Part shown: positions 7,705 to 15,225 of the stretch, piece after piece | Layout of the letters: every line of letters begins with the position of its first letter | How positions within the stretch are numbered: position 1 is the stretch's first letter | Assembly (NCBI GenBank): GCA_036377075.1 | Contig: DASUZB010000331.1 | Span: 1-30,502, forward strand | From: DASUZB01 sp036377075 | GTDB lineage: Bacteria > Actinomycetota > CALGFH01 | Direction: 5' to 3' | Length of the DNA stretch: 30,502 nucleotides | The notes under the pieces: model-generated | Databases searched by the model: none | What the model was told of the DNA's origin: nothing | What the model saw: only the letters and a program-made list of their open reading frames with translations | Made by a program: the position numbers and the translations under genes

Positions 7705-8673
7705 TCAGCCGCCGACGCTGCCCGCGTTGACCTGCTGGAAGGCCCACACCCAGGTGCGCTCGAGGCCGGTCGGCAGGTCCACCTGGGCGCGCCAGCCGAG
7801 CACCTCCTTCGCCCGGCGCACGTCCAGCCCGATGCGGTGCAGTTCCCCGGTCCGCGGCGGCGCGAAGCTCGGCTCCGGGCCGAAGCCGGTCACCTCCCGC
7901 AGGGCCGCGTACAGCGTGAGCACCGAGGTCTCGGCGCCGGTGCCGACGTTGAGGCGTTGCCCGACCGCCTGCGGCGCGGCCGCCGCGGCCAGGAACGCCT
8001 CCACCACGTCGTCGACGTAGACGTAGTCGCGCGTCTGGGTGCCGTCGCCGAACACCACCACCGGCTCGTCGGTGAGCAGGCGGGTACAGAAGATCGCCAC
8101 CACCCCCGCCTCCCCGTGGGGGTCCTGGCGTGGCCCGTAGACGTTGCCCAGGCGCAGGCTCACCGACTCCAGCCCGTACAGGGGGACGAAGCTGGCGAGG
8201 TAGTCCTCGACCGCGCGCTTGGCGACGCCGTAGGGGCTGGTGGGCCGGGGCGGGTAGTCCTCGTCGACGGGGAGGTCGGCGGGGTCGGGCTCCCCGTAGG
8301 CGGTGCCGCCGGAGCCGGCGAACACCAGCCGCCGCACGCCGTGGTCGGCCGCCGCCTTGGCCAGGGCGACCGACCCGAGCACGTTGGTGCGCGCGTCGGC
8401 CACCGGGTCGGCGACGCTGCTGCGCACGTCGATCTGGGCGGCGAGGTGGAAGACCACCTCCGGGCGCGCCTCGGACAGCACCGCGCCGAGCTCCGGCCCC
8501 GCCAGGTCCACCTCGACGTGCTCGGCGTGGCCGGACGCCAGCGCGTCCGCCAGGTTCTCGAGGTTGCCGCCCGACAGGTCGTCGAGCACGACCACCTCGT
8601 GGCCCTCGTAGACGAGGCGGTCGACCAGCGCGGAGCCGATGAACCCGGCACCACCGGTCACGAGGGTGCGCAT
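7705..8673 (-). CDS. NAD-dependent nucleotide-sugar epimerase/dehydratase (UDP-glucose 4-epimerase-like)
   Basis: A 322-residue extended SDR enzyme of nucleotide-sugar metabolism. It begins with the NAD-binding TGGAGFIGSALVDRL, followed by LDDLSGGN, and has FHLAAQIDVRSSVADP, the active-site region FAGSGGTAYGEP and the catalytic YGVAK, with the DYVYVDDVVEAF and LNVGTG motifs of the family. This pattern fits GalE-like 4-epimerases (UDP-Glc/UDP-Gal or N-acetyl forms), but the GalE-like group includes many specificities and substrate cannot be read from sequence. ATG 8673 is preceded by GAAAGGG about 8 nt upstream. It stands alone on the - strand between signalling genes; product may feed the glycan locus further right. 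The end lies 3 bp from the convergent small gene, with no terminator. Confidence 0.9.
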   Translation of the reverse strand: MRTLVTGGAGFIGSALVDRLVYEGHEVVVLDDLSGGNLENLADALASGHAEHVEVDLAGPELGAVLSEARPEVVFHLAAQIDVRSSVADPVADARTNVLGSVALAKAAADHGVRRLVFAGSGGTAYGEPDPADLPVDEDYPPRPTSPYGVAKRAVEDYLASFVPLYGLESVSLRLGNVYGPRQDPHGEAGVVAIFCTRLLTDEPVVVFGDGTQTRDYVYVDDVVEAFLAAAAAPQAVGQRLNVGTGAETSVLTLYAALREVTGFGPEPSFAPPRTGELHRIGLDVRRAKEVLGWRAQVDLPTGLERTWVWAFQQVNAGSVGG

Positions 8674-8925
8674 GCGCCAAGCCCTTTCGCTCTGGCCCGG
8701 AGGCGGGAGGTGCCGGCGCGGCCTCCAGGACGCTGTCCCGCGGTTGTCGAAGCGCCGTCATCGTACCCACGCAGGTGGCCCCCGATAGGTGCGGGCGCCG
8801 CGGTGCCCCCGGTCGGCGCGATTCGCCCGGATGTCGGTCTTGTGCCTGGGTCGTGGGTCGTGCAGGGTACCGGCTACGAGGCATGCATTGGGCGGCGGCC
8901 CGTGCGGATCGGAGTCCGGACAGCG
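8674..8925. other. Divergent intergenic region, 252 bp
   Basis: This is the control region between the epimerase (-) and phosphatase (+) genes. A TACGAT on the - strand (bases 8760-8765) could be a -10 for the epimerase, but no matching -35 is found at 17-18 bp. No convincing promoter for the phosphatase was found. No small ORF with a ribosome site was seen. Confidence 0.35.
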
Positions 8926-10518
8926 ATGGAGCCGAAGGCGGTGGCCCCGATGGACCAGAGCGAGGGCGTCGGCGTGACGCAGCCGCCGGCCTCCTCCAGC
9001 TGGTCGCGGGAGCGCCTGCCCGCTGCGTCACGGGGCTGGCTGGCCCCGTACGCGGTGGTCGCGGCGGTGGTGGCGATCGACCTGGCCGTCGGGCGGCTGA
9101 CCACCGTCGCCTTCCTGGTGCTCGCGCCGCTGCTGGCCAGCCGCCTCTCCTCCGACCGGCGCCAGGTGGTCGCCGCCGGGCTGGTCGCCCTCGCCACCGG
9201 GATCCTCCTGGGCGTCCACGCCGGCGCGCTGGCCACCGGCGAGTGGGAGCTGCGCCTGGCGCTGATCGTGGTCGGCACCGGGATCGCGCTGGTCAACTGG
9301 GGCGTGCGCCAGCGCGAGCAGTCCGCGCTGGAGCGCACCGCCGACACCGTCAAGCTGGCCGTCGCCCTCGGCGCCGGTATGGAGCCGGAGGAGGCCTACG
9401 AGCTGCTCGCCCGCTCGGCCCGGACGCTGTACGCGGCCGACGCCGCCGCGGTGTACCGGCGCCAGGGCGACCGTATGCTGCTGGTCGCCGAGCACCGCGA
9501 GCCGCAGGTCCCGCCGCTGCCCAGCCGGCTGGCCAGCGCCACCCTTCCGGCCGCCTTCACCGCCCGGCCCTTCCAGGCCAGCGTCCGCTCCCTGATCGCG
9601 CCGGAGGCGACCATGCTGGAGGCGCGCGGCCTCGGCAGCGTGCTGTGGCTGCCGCTGATCGACGCGTCCAGGGTGCAGACCGGCACGATCGCGCTGGCCT
9701 GGCGCCGTCCCGACCCGCGCCTGTCCGAGCAGGAGCTGGAGGCCTCCCAGCAGTTCGCCAGCCTCGGCGCCCGCGCCATCTCCGGCTCGGAACGCGCCCG
9801 CGCCCAGGCCGAGGTCCTGGAGCGGGTCCAGGCGCTGCTGCTCACCACCCCGCCCGGCTGGGTCTCCGGCTGGGAGGTCGGGGTGCGCTACCAGTCGGCC
9901 AGTGGCCTCGCCCAGATCGGCGGCGACTTCTACGACCTCGTCGAGGTGGGGGAGGGCAAGGGCATCGCCTTCATACTCGCCGACGCGCGCGGCAAGGGCC
10001 TGGAGGCCAGCTCGCTGGCCTCGGTGCTCAAGGGCGCCTTCCGCACGCTGGCCGGCGAGGGCGTCGGCCCGGCCCACGTGCTGAGCCGGCTGGACCGGCT
10101 GGTCGCGCGCGAGGGCGGCGACGAGGACTTCGTCACCGCCCTGGTCGGCCGCGCCTACCCCAGCGGCCGGGTGGTGCTCGCCTCGGCCGGCCATCCCTAC
10201 CCGCTGGGCGCGGCTCCGCGCGCCACCCGGGTGGGCGCGCCGCTGGGGCTCGGCACCCGCGCCTTCGAGTCGCAGAGCACGCTGCGGCCGGGCCAGCGGC
10301 TGGTCTGCTACACCGACGGGCTGGTCGAGGCGCGCGACGACCGCGGCCGCTTCATCGACAGCGCCACCCTGGAGCGGGCGCTGCGCGACCACCCGCTCGC
10401 CCAGGCCCTCGACCGGCTGGTCGAGGCGGCCGACCGGCACAGCGCCGGCCGCCGTTTCGACGACCTCGCCCTGCTCGGCCTCGAGTACGCGCCCGAGCCA
10501 CCCCGGGGCCACGGCTAG
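8926..10518 (+). CDS. Membrane-anchored GAF-SpoIIE (PP2C-type) serine phosphatase
   Basis: A 530-residue membrane sensor phosphatase. Four hydrophobic segments near the N-terminus (about residues 40-130: APYAVVAAVVAIDLAV, TTVAFLVLAPLLA, VAAGLVALATGILLGV, LALIVVGTGIALVNW) form a small membrane domain. A GAF-like domain follows (about 145-290), then the SpoIIE/PP2C domain (about 308-522). The phosphatase motifs are intact: GGDFYDL, ADARGKGLEASSLA, ASAGHPYPL, YTDGLVEARD and FDDLALL, which supply the metal-binding aspartates. Such enzymes dephosphorylate STAS-domain anti-anti-sigma proteins. ATG 8926 follows GGAG by about 11 nt; GTG 8902 and ATG 8950 are alternatives. The RsbW-like kinase at 6834 is a plausible antagonist. 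The signal sensed by the GAF domain is unknown. Confidence 0.9.
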   Translation: MEPKAVAPMDQSEGVGVTQPPASSSWSRERLPAASRGWLAPYAVVAAVVAIDLAVGRLTTVAFLVLAPLLASRLSSDRRQVVAAGLVALATGILLGVHAGALATGEWELRLALIVVGTGIALVNWGVRQREQSALERTADTVKLAVALGAGMEPEEAYELLARSARTLYAADAAAVYRRQGDRMLLVAEHREPQVPPLPSRLASATLPAAFTARPFQASVRSLIAPEATMLEARGLGSVLWLPLIDASRVQTGTIALAWRRPDPRLSEQELEASQQFASLGARAISGSERARAQAEVLERVQALLLTTPPGWVSGWEVGVRYQSASGLAQIGGDFYDLVEVGEGKGIAFILADARGKGLEASSLASVLKGAFRTLAGEGVGPAHVLSRLDRLVAREGGDEDFVTALVGRAYPSGRVVLASAGHPYPLGAAPRATRVGAPLGLGTRAFESQSTLRPGQRLVCYTDGLVEARDDRGRFIDSATLERALRDHPLAQALDRLVEAADRHSAGRRFDDLALLGLEYAPEPPRGHG

Positions 10519-10611
10519 CGAGCTTTCGGGTTCGAGGCGATCGCCGGACTGGTTAGCATGGGCCTAGCGCCACGAGCGCCGGCAACGTCGCCGCCCCACG
10601 AGGGAGCAAGG

Positions 10612-11760
10612 ATGGACTTCACGCTCACGCCCGAACAGGAAGAATTCCGCAAGATCGTCCACGAGTTCGCCCAGACCGTGGTCGCGCCGAAGGCCGAGGC
10701 CATGGACCGCGCCGAGGAGCTGGACGAGGACGTCCTCGACCAGATGGCCGGCATGGGGCTGTTCGGGCTGCCGTTCCCCGAGGAGTACGGCGGCATGGGC
10801 GCCGACTTCCTCACCCTCTGCCTGGCCATCGAGGAGCTGGCCAGGGTCGACTCCTCGGTGGCGATCACCCTCGAGGCCGCGGTCGGGCTCGGCGCCATGC
10901 CGATCTGGCGCTTTGGCAGCGAGGAGCAGCGGCGCCGCTGGCTGCCGCCGCTGGCCGCCGGGGAGCAGCTGGCCGCGTTCGGGCTCACCGAGCCCGGCGG
11001 CGGCTCCGACGCCGGCGCCGTGCGCACCCGGGCGCGGCAGGACGGCGACGAGTGGGTGATCGACGGCACCAAGGCGTTCATCACCAACGCGGGCCTGCCG
11101 CGCTCGGCGATCGCCACGATCGCGGCCGCCACCGGCACCCGGCCGGACGGCCGCCCCGAGGTGACCAACATCGTGGTGCCGTTGGGCACGCCCGGGTTCA
11201 CCCTCGGCAGGAACTACTCCAAGGTCGGCTGGCACGCCTCGGACACGCGCGAGCTGGTGTTCGACGGCTGCCGCGTGCCGCTGGCCAACACCCTGGGCGA
11301 GCGCGGCGCCGGCCTCGCCAACTTCCTGCGCACCCTGGAGGAGGGCCGCGTCGCCATCGCCGCCCTCGCCACCGGGCTCTGCCAGGGCTGCGTCGACGAG
11401 TGCGTCAAGTACGCCCGCGAGCGCCAGGCGTTCGGCCGCCCGATCGCGTCCTTCCAGGCGATCGCGTTCAAGATCGCCGACATGGAGCTGCGCGCCCACA
11501 CCGCCCGGCTGGCCTACCAGCACGCCGCGGCCAGGCTGGTCGCCGGGCAGCCGTTCGCCAGGGAGGCCGCGATCGCCAAGCTGTACGCCTCCGAGGCGGC
11601 CGTGACCTCCGCCCGCGAGGCGGTCCAGGTCCACGGCGGCTACGGCTTCGTCAACGAGTTCCCGGTGGCGCGCTTCTACCGGGACGCCAAGGTCCTCGAG
11701 ATCGGCGAGGGGACCAGCGAGGTCATGCGCATCCTGATCGGGCGGTCGCTGGGGCTGTAG
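10612..11760 (+). CDS. Acyl-CoA dehydrogenase
   Basis: A 382-residue FAD enzyme that introduces a 2,3-double bond into an acyl-CoA, passing electrons to electron-transfer flavoprotein. Full family length. Signatures seen: AFGLTEPGGGSDAGAVRTRA (FAD/substrate region), YARERQAFGRPIASFQA, and the C-terminal VHGGYGFVNEFPVARFYRDA with LEIGEGTSEVMR, where Glu366 is at the place of the catalytic base of medium- and short-chain enzymes. ATG 10612 follows AGGGAG by 5 nt; a TAGCAT at 10554-10559 is a candidate -10 with a poor -35. Given the HMG-CoA lyase/carboxylase genes 4-7 kb upstream, isovaleryl-CoA or another branched acyl-CoA is a reasonable substrate guess, but the gene is not in that operon. Confidence 0.92.
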   Translation: MDFTLTPEQEEFRKIVHEFAQTVVAPKAEAMDRAEELDEDVLDQMAGMGLFGLPFPEEYGGMGADFLTLCLAIEELARVDSSVAITLEAAVGLGAMPIWRFGSEEQRRRWLPPLAAGEQLAAFGLTEPGGGSDAGAVRTRARQDGDEWVIDGTKAFITNAGLPRSAIATIAAATGTRPDGRPEVTNIVVPLGTPGFTLGRNYSKVGWHASDTRELVFDGCRVPLANTLGERGAGLANFLRTLEEGRVAIAALATGLCQGCVDECVKYARERQAFGRPIASFQAIAFKIADMELRAHTARLAYQHAAARLVAGQPFAREAAIAKLYASEAAVTSAREAVQVHGGYGFVNEFPVARFYRDAKVLEIGEGTSEVMRILIGRSLGL

Positions 11761-11783
11761 GGCCGACGCCGGGCGGTGGTCAC

Positions 11784-12590
11784 TTACGGACCCTCGGCCC
11801 GCTCCACCGCGAAGCGGACGAAGGCGAGCGCCTCGGGGAGGGCGGCCTGGTCGTCGCGGGGGTCGCTGCGCCAGGCGAGGGCGCGGTCGACCAGCGCCGG
11901 CCACGGCGGGTCCAGCCGCTGCCGCGCCCAGGCGGCGGCGACCGGCTTGGACGCGAGCCGGCCGTGCTCGAGCGTGTACAGCGCCCGGCACATGCTGAGC
12001 ACGGCGAAGGCCTGGTAGGCACGCGGGCGCAGCCAGGCCGAGCGTTCGTCCTGGGCGGCCCAGAACTCCCGCAGCACGGCGCGGACCGCCGCCCGCAGCT
12101 CCTCGGCGCCGACCGGGTCGACCAGCGTCGCCGGGTCGGGGCCGAGCACCACCACGCCGTGCTCGCGCAGGATGGCCCGGTTGAGGACGCCGTCGGGCCC
12201 GTGCCGTCGCACCCCGTAGGGCCAGTCCGCGCCGATGGTCGGGTGGTGCGCGTCGTCCGGGTCGTAACGACGCAGGGCGCGCAGGGGGATGTAGGAGCCC
12301 TCCAGGTGGTCGCTGAGGGGCAGCCCGCCCGTGGCCAACCCGGCGTGGACGCCGCCGACGGCCGCGACCAGGTCCGGCGGCAGCTCCTCGGTGACCGCGG
12401 CCACGAAGTCGACGTCGCTGGACGCGGGGTCGAAGCCCCCGGCGGCCAGCGAGCCGCTCAGGTAGAGGCCGACCAGCCGCTCGCCCAGCGCCGCCACCAC
12501 CCCGTCCCGCAAGCGCCCGACCAGCTCGTTCACCGCCTGCCACGGCGTCGGCCAGCGCCCGCGCCGCGGGCCGTCGGGATGCTCGCTCAC
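11784..12590 (-). CDS. AadA-like nucleotidyltransferase (aminoglycoside adenylyltransferase family, DUF4111-type)
   Basis: A 268-residue nucleotidyltransferase. The N-terminal fold has LYLSGSLAAGGFDPASSDVD followed by FVAAV, i.e. the GS-x-DxD pattern in which two aspartates bind Mg-ATP. The C-terminal helical half (SAWLRPRAYQAFAVLSMCRA, then SKPVAAAWARQ) resembles the helical domain of AadA-type aminoglycoside 3''-adenylyltransferases. Length matches (about 260). In that family the enzymes adenylate streptomycin/spectinomycin, but chromosomal actinobacterial relatives often have no tested drug activity, so resistance is not claimed. The start is GTG 12590 with a weak ribosome site. It lies 40 bp downstream of the DUF72 gene on the same strand and converges with the dehydrogenase gene 23 bp away. 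Confidence 0.8.
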   Translation of the reverse strand: MSEHPDGPRRGRWPTPWQAVNELVGRLRDGVVAALGERLVGLYLSGSLAAGGFDPASSDVDFVAAVTEELPPDLVAAVGGVHAGLATGGLPLSDHLEGSYIPLRALRRYDPDDAHHPTIGADWPYGVRRHGPDGVLNRAILREHGVVVLGPDPATLVDPVGAEELRAAVRAVLREFWAAQDERSAWLRPRAYQAFAVLSMCRALYTLEHGRLASKPVAAAWARQRLDPPWPALVDRALAWRSDPRDDQAALPEALAFVRFAVERAEGP

Positions 12591-12630
12591 CAGGTGATGG
12601 TATCCACCCGCCAGGCCACGGTTGCCGAGC

Positions 12631-13404
12631 TCAGCCGACCGGGACCTCGGTCGCCGGGGGGACGCGGGTAGGGGAGAGGCCCGCGCGGGCGGCGGCGAGG
12701 GCGAAGTGGCGGGCGTCGCGGACGGCGCAGCCGGCCGGGTCGTTGTTGAAGAACGCGTAGACGGTCGCGGCGGGTCCCCACAGGTCGGCCACGCGGTCGG
12801 CCCAGGTGGCGAGCGCGGTGCGGCCGTAGCAGGGAGCGGGCGTGGCGGTGCCCCGATGGAAGCGGAGGTAGGCCCAGTCGGCGGTGCGCCACAGCGGGGT
12901 CAGCGGGCCGGCGGAGTCGGCCAGGCAGAGGGCGGCGCCGCGCGCGGTCAGCAGCGCCCGCAGCTCGTCGGCGAACCAGCTCGGGTGGCGCGGCTCGACC
13001 GCGACGCGCAGCGGGGGCGGGAAGCAGGCGAGGCAGCGGTCGAGGGCGTCCAGGTCGGCGCGCAGGGTCGGGGGCAGCTGCAGCAGCAACGGGCCGAGCT
13101 TGGCGCCGAGGTGGCCGGCGTGGTCGAGCAGGCGGCGGACCGGCTCCTCCGGCTCACGCAGGCGCCGCACGTGGGTCAGGAAGCGGCTGGCCTTGACCGC
13201 CATGACGAAGTCGTCGGGGGTGCGCCGCGCCCAGCCCGCGAAGGTGGCCGGCTCGGGCAGGCGGTAGAAGGCGTTGTTGGACTCGACCGTCGCGAAGCGG
13301 CTGGCGTAGTGCTCCAGCCACGCCCGCTGCGGCAGCGTCTCGGGGTAGAGGCGACCCCGCCAGTGGCGGTACTGCCAGCCGGACGTGCCGACCAGGACGG
13401 CCAC
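12631..13404 (-). CDS. DUF72 (YecE-like) family protein
   Basis: A 257-residue protein of the widespread DUF72/YecE family, a TIM-barrel-like fold of unknown reaction. Typical elements are the N-terminal VLVGTSGWQYRHWRGRLYP, the segment FATVESNNAFYRLP, TPDDFVMAVKASRFLTHVRR, LGPLLLQLPP, VAVEPRHPSWF and the near C-terminal YAFFNNDPAGCAVRDA. These conserved polar residues line the barrel mouth in the family and suggest an enzyme, but substrate is unknown. The start is GTG 13404. It sits 12 bp downstream of the small gene at 13417 on the same strand and may share its transcript. Confidence 0.88.
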   Translation of the reverse strand: MAVLVGTSGWQYRHWRGRLYPETLPQRAWLEHYASRFATVESNNAFYRLPEPATFAGWARRTPDDFVMAVKASRFLTHVRRLREPEEPVRRLLDHAGHLGAKLGPLLLQLPPTLRADLDALDRCLACFPPPLRVAVEPRHPSWFADELRALLTARGAALCLADSAGPLTPLWRTADWAYLRFHRGTATPAPCYGRTALATWADRVADLWGPAATVYAFFNNDPAGCAVRDARHFALAAARAGLSPTRVPPATEVPVG

Positions 13405-13416
13405 CGGCGGGTCCGG

Positions 13417-13935
13417 TTACAGGCCGTAACGCTGCTGCATCTCCGGGTCGTCGGGACTGATCTCCCGCTTGCCGCCCTCGCGCAGGCGTTGGTTCACCTT
13501 GTCGAGATTGTTCCGGACGATTTCCTTCTCCGCCTCGGTGATACGGCCACGGTGTGGCTCACCGGCATGTTCCAGGGTCGCGTAGTTGATCTTGGCGCGG
13601 CGCGAGCCGCCCTCTCCGGCGCTGCGCGAACGGCTGCGGTGCTTGTCGATCAGCGCGTCCTGGATTGCCGAGTCCATCGCGCCCGGATTGGCCAGCAGGT
13701 TGAAATCGTCGAGCCCGACGGTGAAGCGCTGTCCCTTGCGGGCGCCAGGCTGGAAGTACTCGACCGTGACGAAACGGTTGGAGCTGCTGAGGCCTTCGAC
13801 CTCTTCCGGAAGGACCTCCAGTGTCACGGGTAGGTCGGCATAGTCCGGGTGCTCGTGGATCACGAGCCTGCCGAGCTCCTGCTCGTCGGCCTCCTTGCCA
13901 GAAATGTCGGACACGTGGACGACCTTCACTGCCAT
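13417..13935 (-). CDS. Small charged protein, possibly Lsr2-like nucleoid protein
   Basis: A 172-residue soluble charged protein. The N-terminus (KVVHVSDISGKEADEQEL) is reminiscent of the Lsr2 dimerisation domain start, with its pattern D-I-x-G-x-EADE. A Ser/Arg-rich linker (HRSRSRSAGEGGSRR) follows, then a C-terminal part with HRGRITEAEKEIV, recalling the RGR DNA-minor-groove motif of Lsr2, and NNLDKVNQRLREGG. The match is weak and the domain is longer than in Lsr2 (about 112 residues), so this is a suggestion. ATG 13935 follows a perfect AGGAGG (complement of 13947-13952) at 11 nt spacing; an upstream extension of the frame to 14088 is rejected. The gene looks less GC-rich than its neighbours. 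It is divergent from the flippase gene. Confidence 0.75.
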   Translation of the reverse strand: MAVKVVHVSDISGKEADEQELGRLVIHEHPDYADLPVTLEVLPEEVEGLSSSNRFVTVEYFQPGARKGQRFTVGLDDFNLLANPGAMDSAIQDALIDKHRSRSRSAGEGGSRRAKINYATLEHAGEPHRGRITEAEKEIVRNNLDKVNQRLREGGKREISPDDPEMQQRYGL

Positions 13936-14018
13936 CAGCGTGGGTTCCTCCTCAGGAAAACGACCCCAGCGTCCAAAGCGCACCCGGCGGCCCGACGTAA
14001 GCGTGCCTTGGAGCCTTG

Positions 14019-14036
14019 TTCGACGCATTCGACGCA
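14019..14036. repeat. Tandem 9-bp direct repeat in divergent control region
   Basis: TTCGACGCA occurs twice head-to-tail (14019-14027 and 14028-14036) between the divergent genes at 13935 (-) and 14175 (+). It could be a regulator-binding direct repeat. No clear sigma70 promoter was seen nearby apart from a TACGAT (14138-14143) that lacks a good -35 for the + gene. Confidence 0.5.
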
Positions 14037-14174
14037 GCTTCGGGCACGCTCGTAGCTGTCGGGCCCCCGTCCGGCACGCTTCCTGCATGGCAAACGGTAG
14101 TCGAAAGTGAATGCCGCAGGCAACGCCAGACCTCAGCTACGATGCCATGACGTTATCCAAGGGGTGTCTGCATT

Positions 14175-15122
14175 GTGGGCGTGAGTCCCTTCGGCCCGAC
14201 AGGTTCGGGTCGTTCTCGTTGGCGCACCGCGGTGGTCGCCGTGGCGGTGTTGACCTTTTTTGGGATCGCCCTGGCAGCGCGCTGGCGGGACGTTACCGCC
14301 CGCAAATGGGAGCCCGACCCCGGCTATTTGGTGCTCGCCACCATCCTGCTCGCGGTTTCCTACGCGATGGTCGCGGCGCTGTGGGCCGCGGCACTGCGCC
14401 GCGCGGCCGGGCTCGGCCTGCCCCGCGGGATGCGCATCTGGTTCGCCAGCAACCTGGCCAGGTACATCCCCGGCAACGTGTGGAGCTTCGTCGGCGCGGT
14501 CGAGCTGGCCCGCCGTGACGGCGTGGCCCGGCGCACCACGCTGGCGGTGATGACCCTCGCCCAGCTCCTCTCCGTCGGCACCGCGCTGCTGGTCGGGCTG
14601 CCGGTGCTGGTCGCGGGCAGGACCCGGCTGGGACCGGCGGTGGCGCTCGGCGGCCTTGCCGTCGCCTTGGCGGCAGTCCTGGCGGTGGCACTGCGGCACC
14701 GCCTGGCCGCGCTCCTGCGGCGCCGCTACCCCGAGGTCGGGGCGGGCGAGCTCGCGCCCTCGCCGCGGGCGGCGGCCGCGCTGGCCGCCGGGTACGGGCT
14801 CTACTGGGTGGTGACCGGGCTCGCCTTCGCCGCCCTGATCCACAGCCTGCGGCCGCTCGCGGCGGGCGAGGTCCCGCTCGCCGTGGCGGCCTACGCCGCC
14901 GCCTACGCGGTCGGCTTCCTGAGCCTGGTCACCCCGGCCGGGCTCGGCGTGCGCGAGGGCGTGCTGACCGTCGCCCTGGCGCAGATCATGCCGGCGGGCA
15001 CGGCGCTGGCGGTGGCGCTCCTCTCCCGCCTGTGGATGATGCTGGTCGAGCTGCTGGGTGCCGGCGTGATGCAGCTGCTCGACCGCGACCGCGACCGCGG
15101 CGCCCACCAGGTGGCCCGCTGA
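14175..15122 (+). CDS. Flippase-like integral membrane protein (LPG synthase TM / UPF0104 family)
   Basis: A 315-residue polytopic membrane protein with about eight hydrophobic segments. Family marks are the conserved RYIPGNVWSFVG after the second pair of helices and the C-terminal AVGFLSLVTPAGLGVREGVL. Proteins of this family (the transmembrane half of lysylphosphatidylglycerol synthase, AglD-like proteins) are linked to moving or modifying lipid-linked substrates; no lysyl-transferase domain is attached here. As the first gene of the glycan locus it may handle a polyprenyl-linked sugar, which is inference. GTG 14175 follows AAGGGG by about 10 nt; GTG 14181 is an in-frame alternative. The stop is directly followed by a large palindrome. 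Confidence 0.87.
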   Translation: MGVSPFGPTGSGRSRWRTAVVAVAVLTFFGIALAARWRDVTARKWEPDPGYLVLATILLAVSYAMVAALWAAALRRAAGLGLPRGMRIWFASNLARYIPGNVWSFVGAVELARRDGVARRTTLAVMTLAQLLSVGTALLVGLPVLVAGRTRLGPAVALGGLAVALAAVLAVALRHRLAALLRRRYPEVGAGELAPSPRAAAALAAGYGLYWVVTGLAFAALIHSLRPLAAGEVPLAVAAYAAAYAVGFLSLVTPAGLGVREGVLTVALAQIMPAGTALAVALLSRLWMMLVELLGAGVMQLLDRDRDRGAHQVAR

Positions 15123-15225
15123 GGTACAGGGAGCCGGTCACGTACCCGCGGTGCACGCCGTCACCATGCGCGGTCGCTGCAGGTGATGGAGGCGCGGCAC
15201 CGGTACGTGACCGGCTCCCTACACC
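15123..15225. repeat. 103-bp palindrome filling a convergent gene junction
   Basis: The arms AGGGAGCCGGTCACGTACC (15128-15146) and its exact complement at 15202-15220 pair over 19 bp. Pairing extends outward to 15123/15225 with two mismatches, and inward after a 3-base bulge through 15150-15154/15197-15201. The remaining interior can fold again (15158-15165 with 15182-15189, one G-U pair). The left arm starts at the first base after the flippase stop, and the right arm contains the stop of the membrane-protein gene (15219-15221). It could act as a bidirectional terminator, though there is no T-tract. A short inverted-repeat element that landed here is an alternative. Confidence 0.8.

Noticed and set aside
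8760..8790. Promoter for the epimerase on the - strand
   Set aside because: TACGAT is a fair -10, but the bases at -35 spacing (16-18 bp) show no similarity to TTGACA.
564..10518. Evidence for endospore formation (GerMN, RsbW-like, SpoIIE domains)
   Set aside because: All three domain types are common in non-sporulating actinobacteria, and no dedicated sporulation gene is present.
10529..10545. tRNA T-arm-like GGTTCGA string
   Set aside because: No acceptor, D or anticodon arm can be built around it; it is ordinary intergenic sequence before the dehydrogenase gene.
13936..14088. N-terminal extension of the small Lsr2-like protein
   Set aside because: Arg-rich with no ribosome site. The perfect AGGAGG lies downstream, in front of ATG 13935.
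15123..15225. Insertion sequence or MITE as a firm call
   Set aside because: No transposase and no visible target-site duplication. A second copy cannot be checked within this window.
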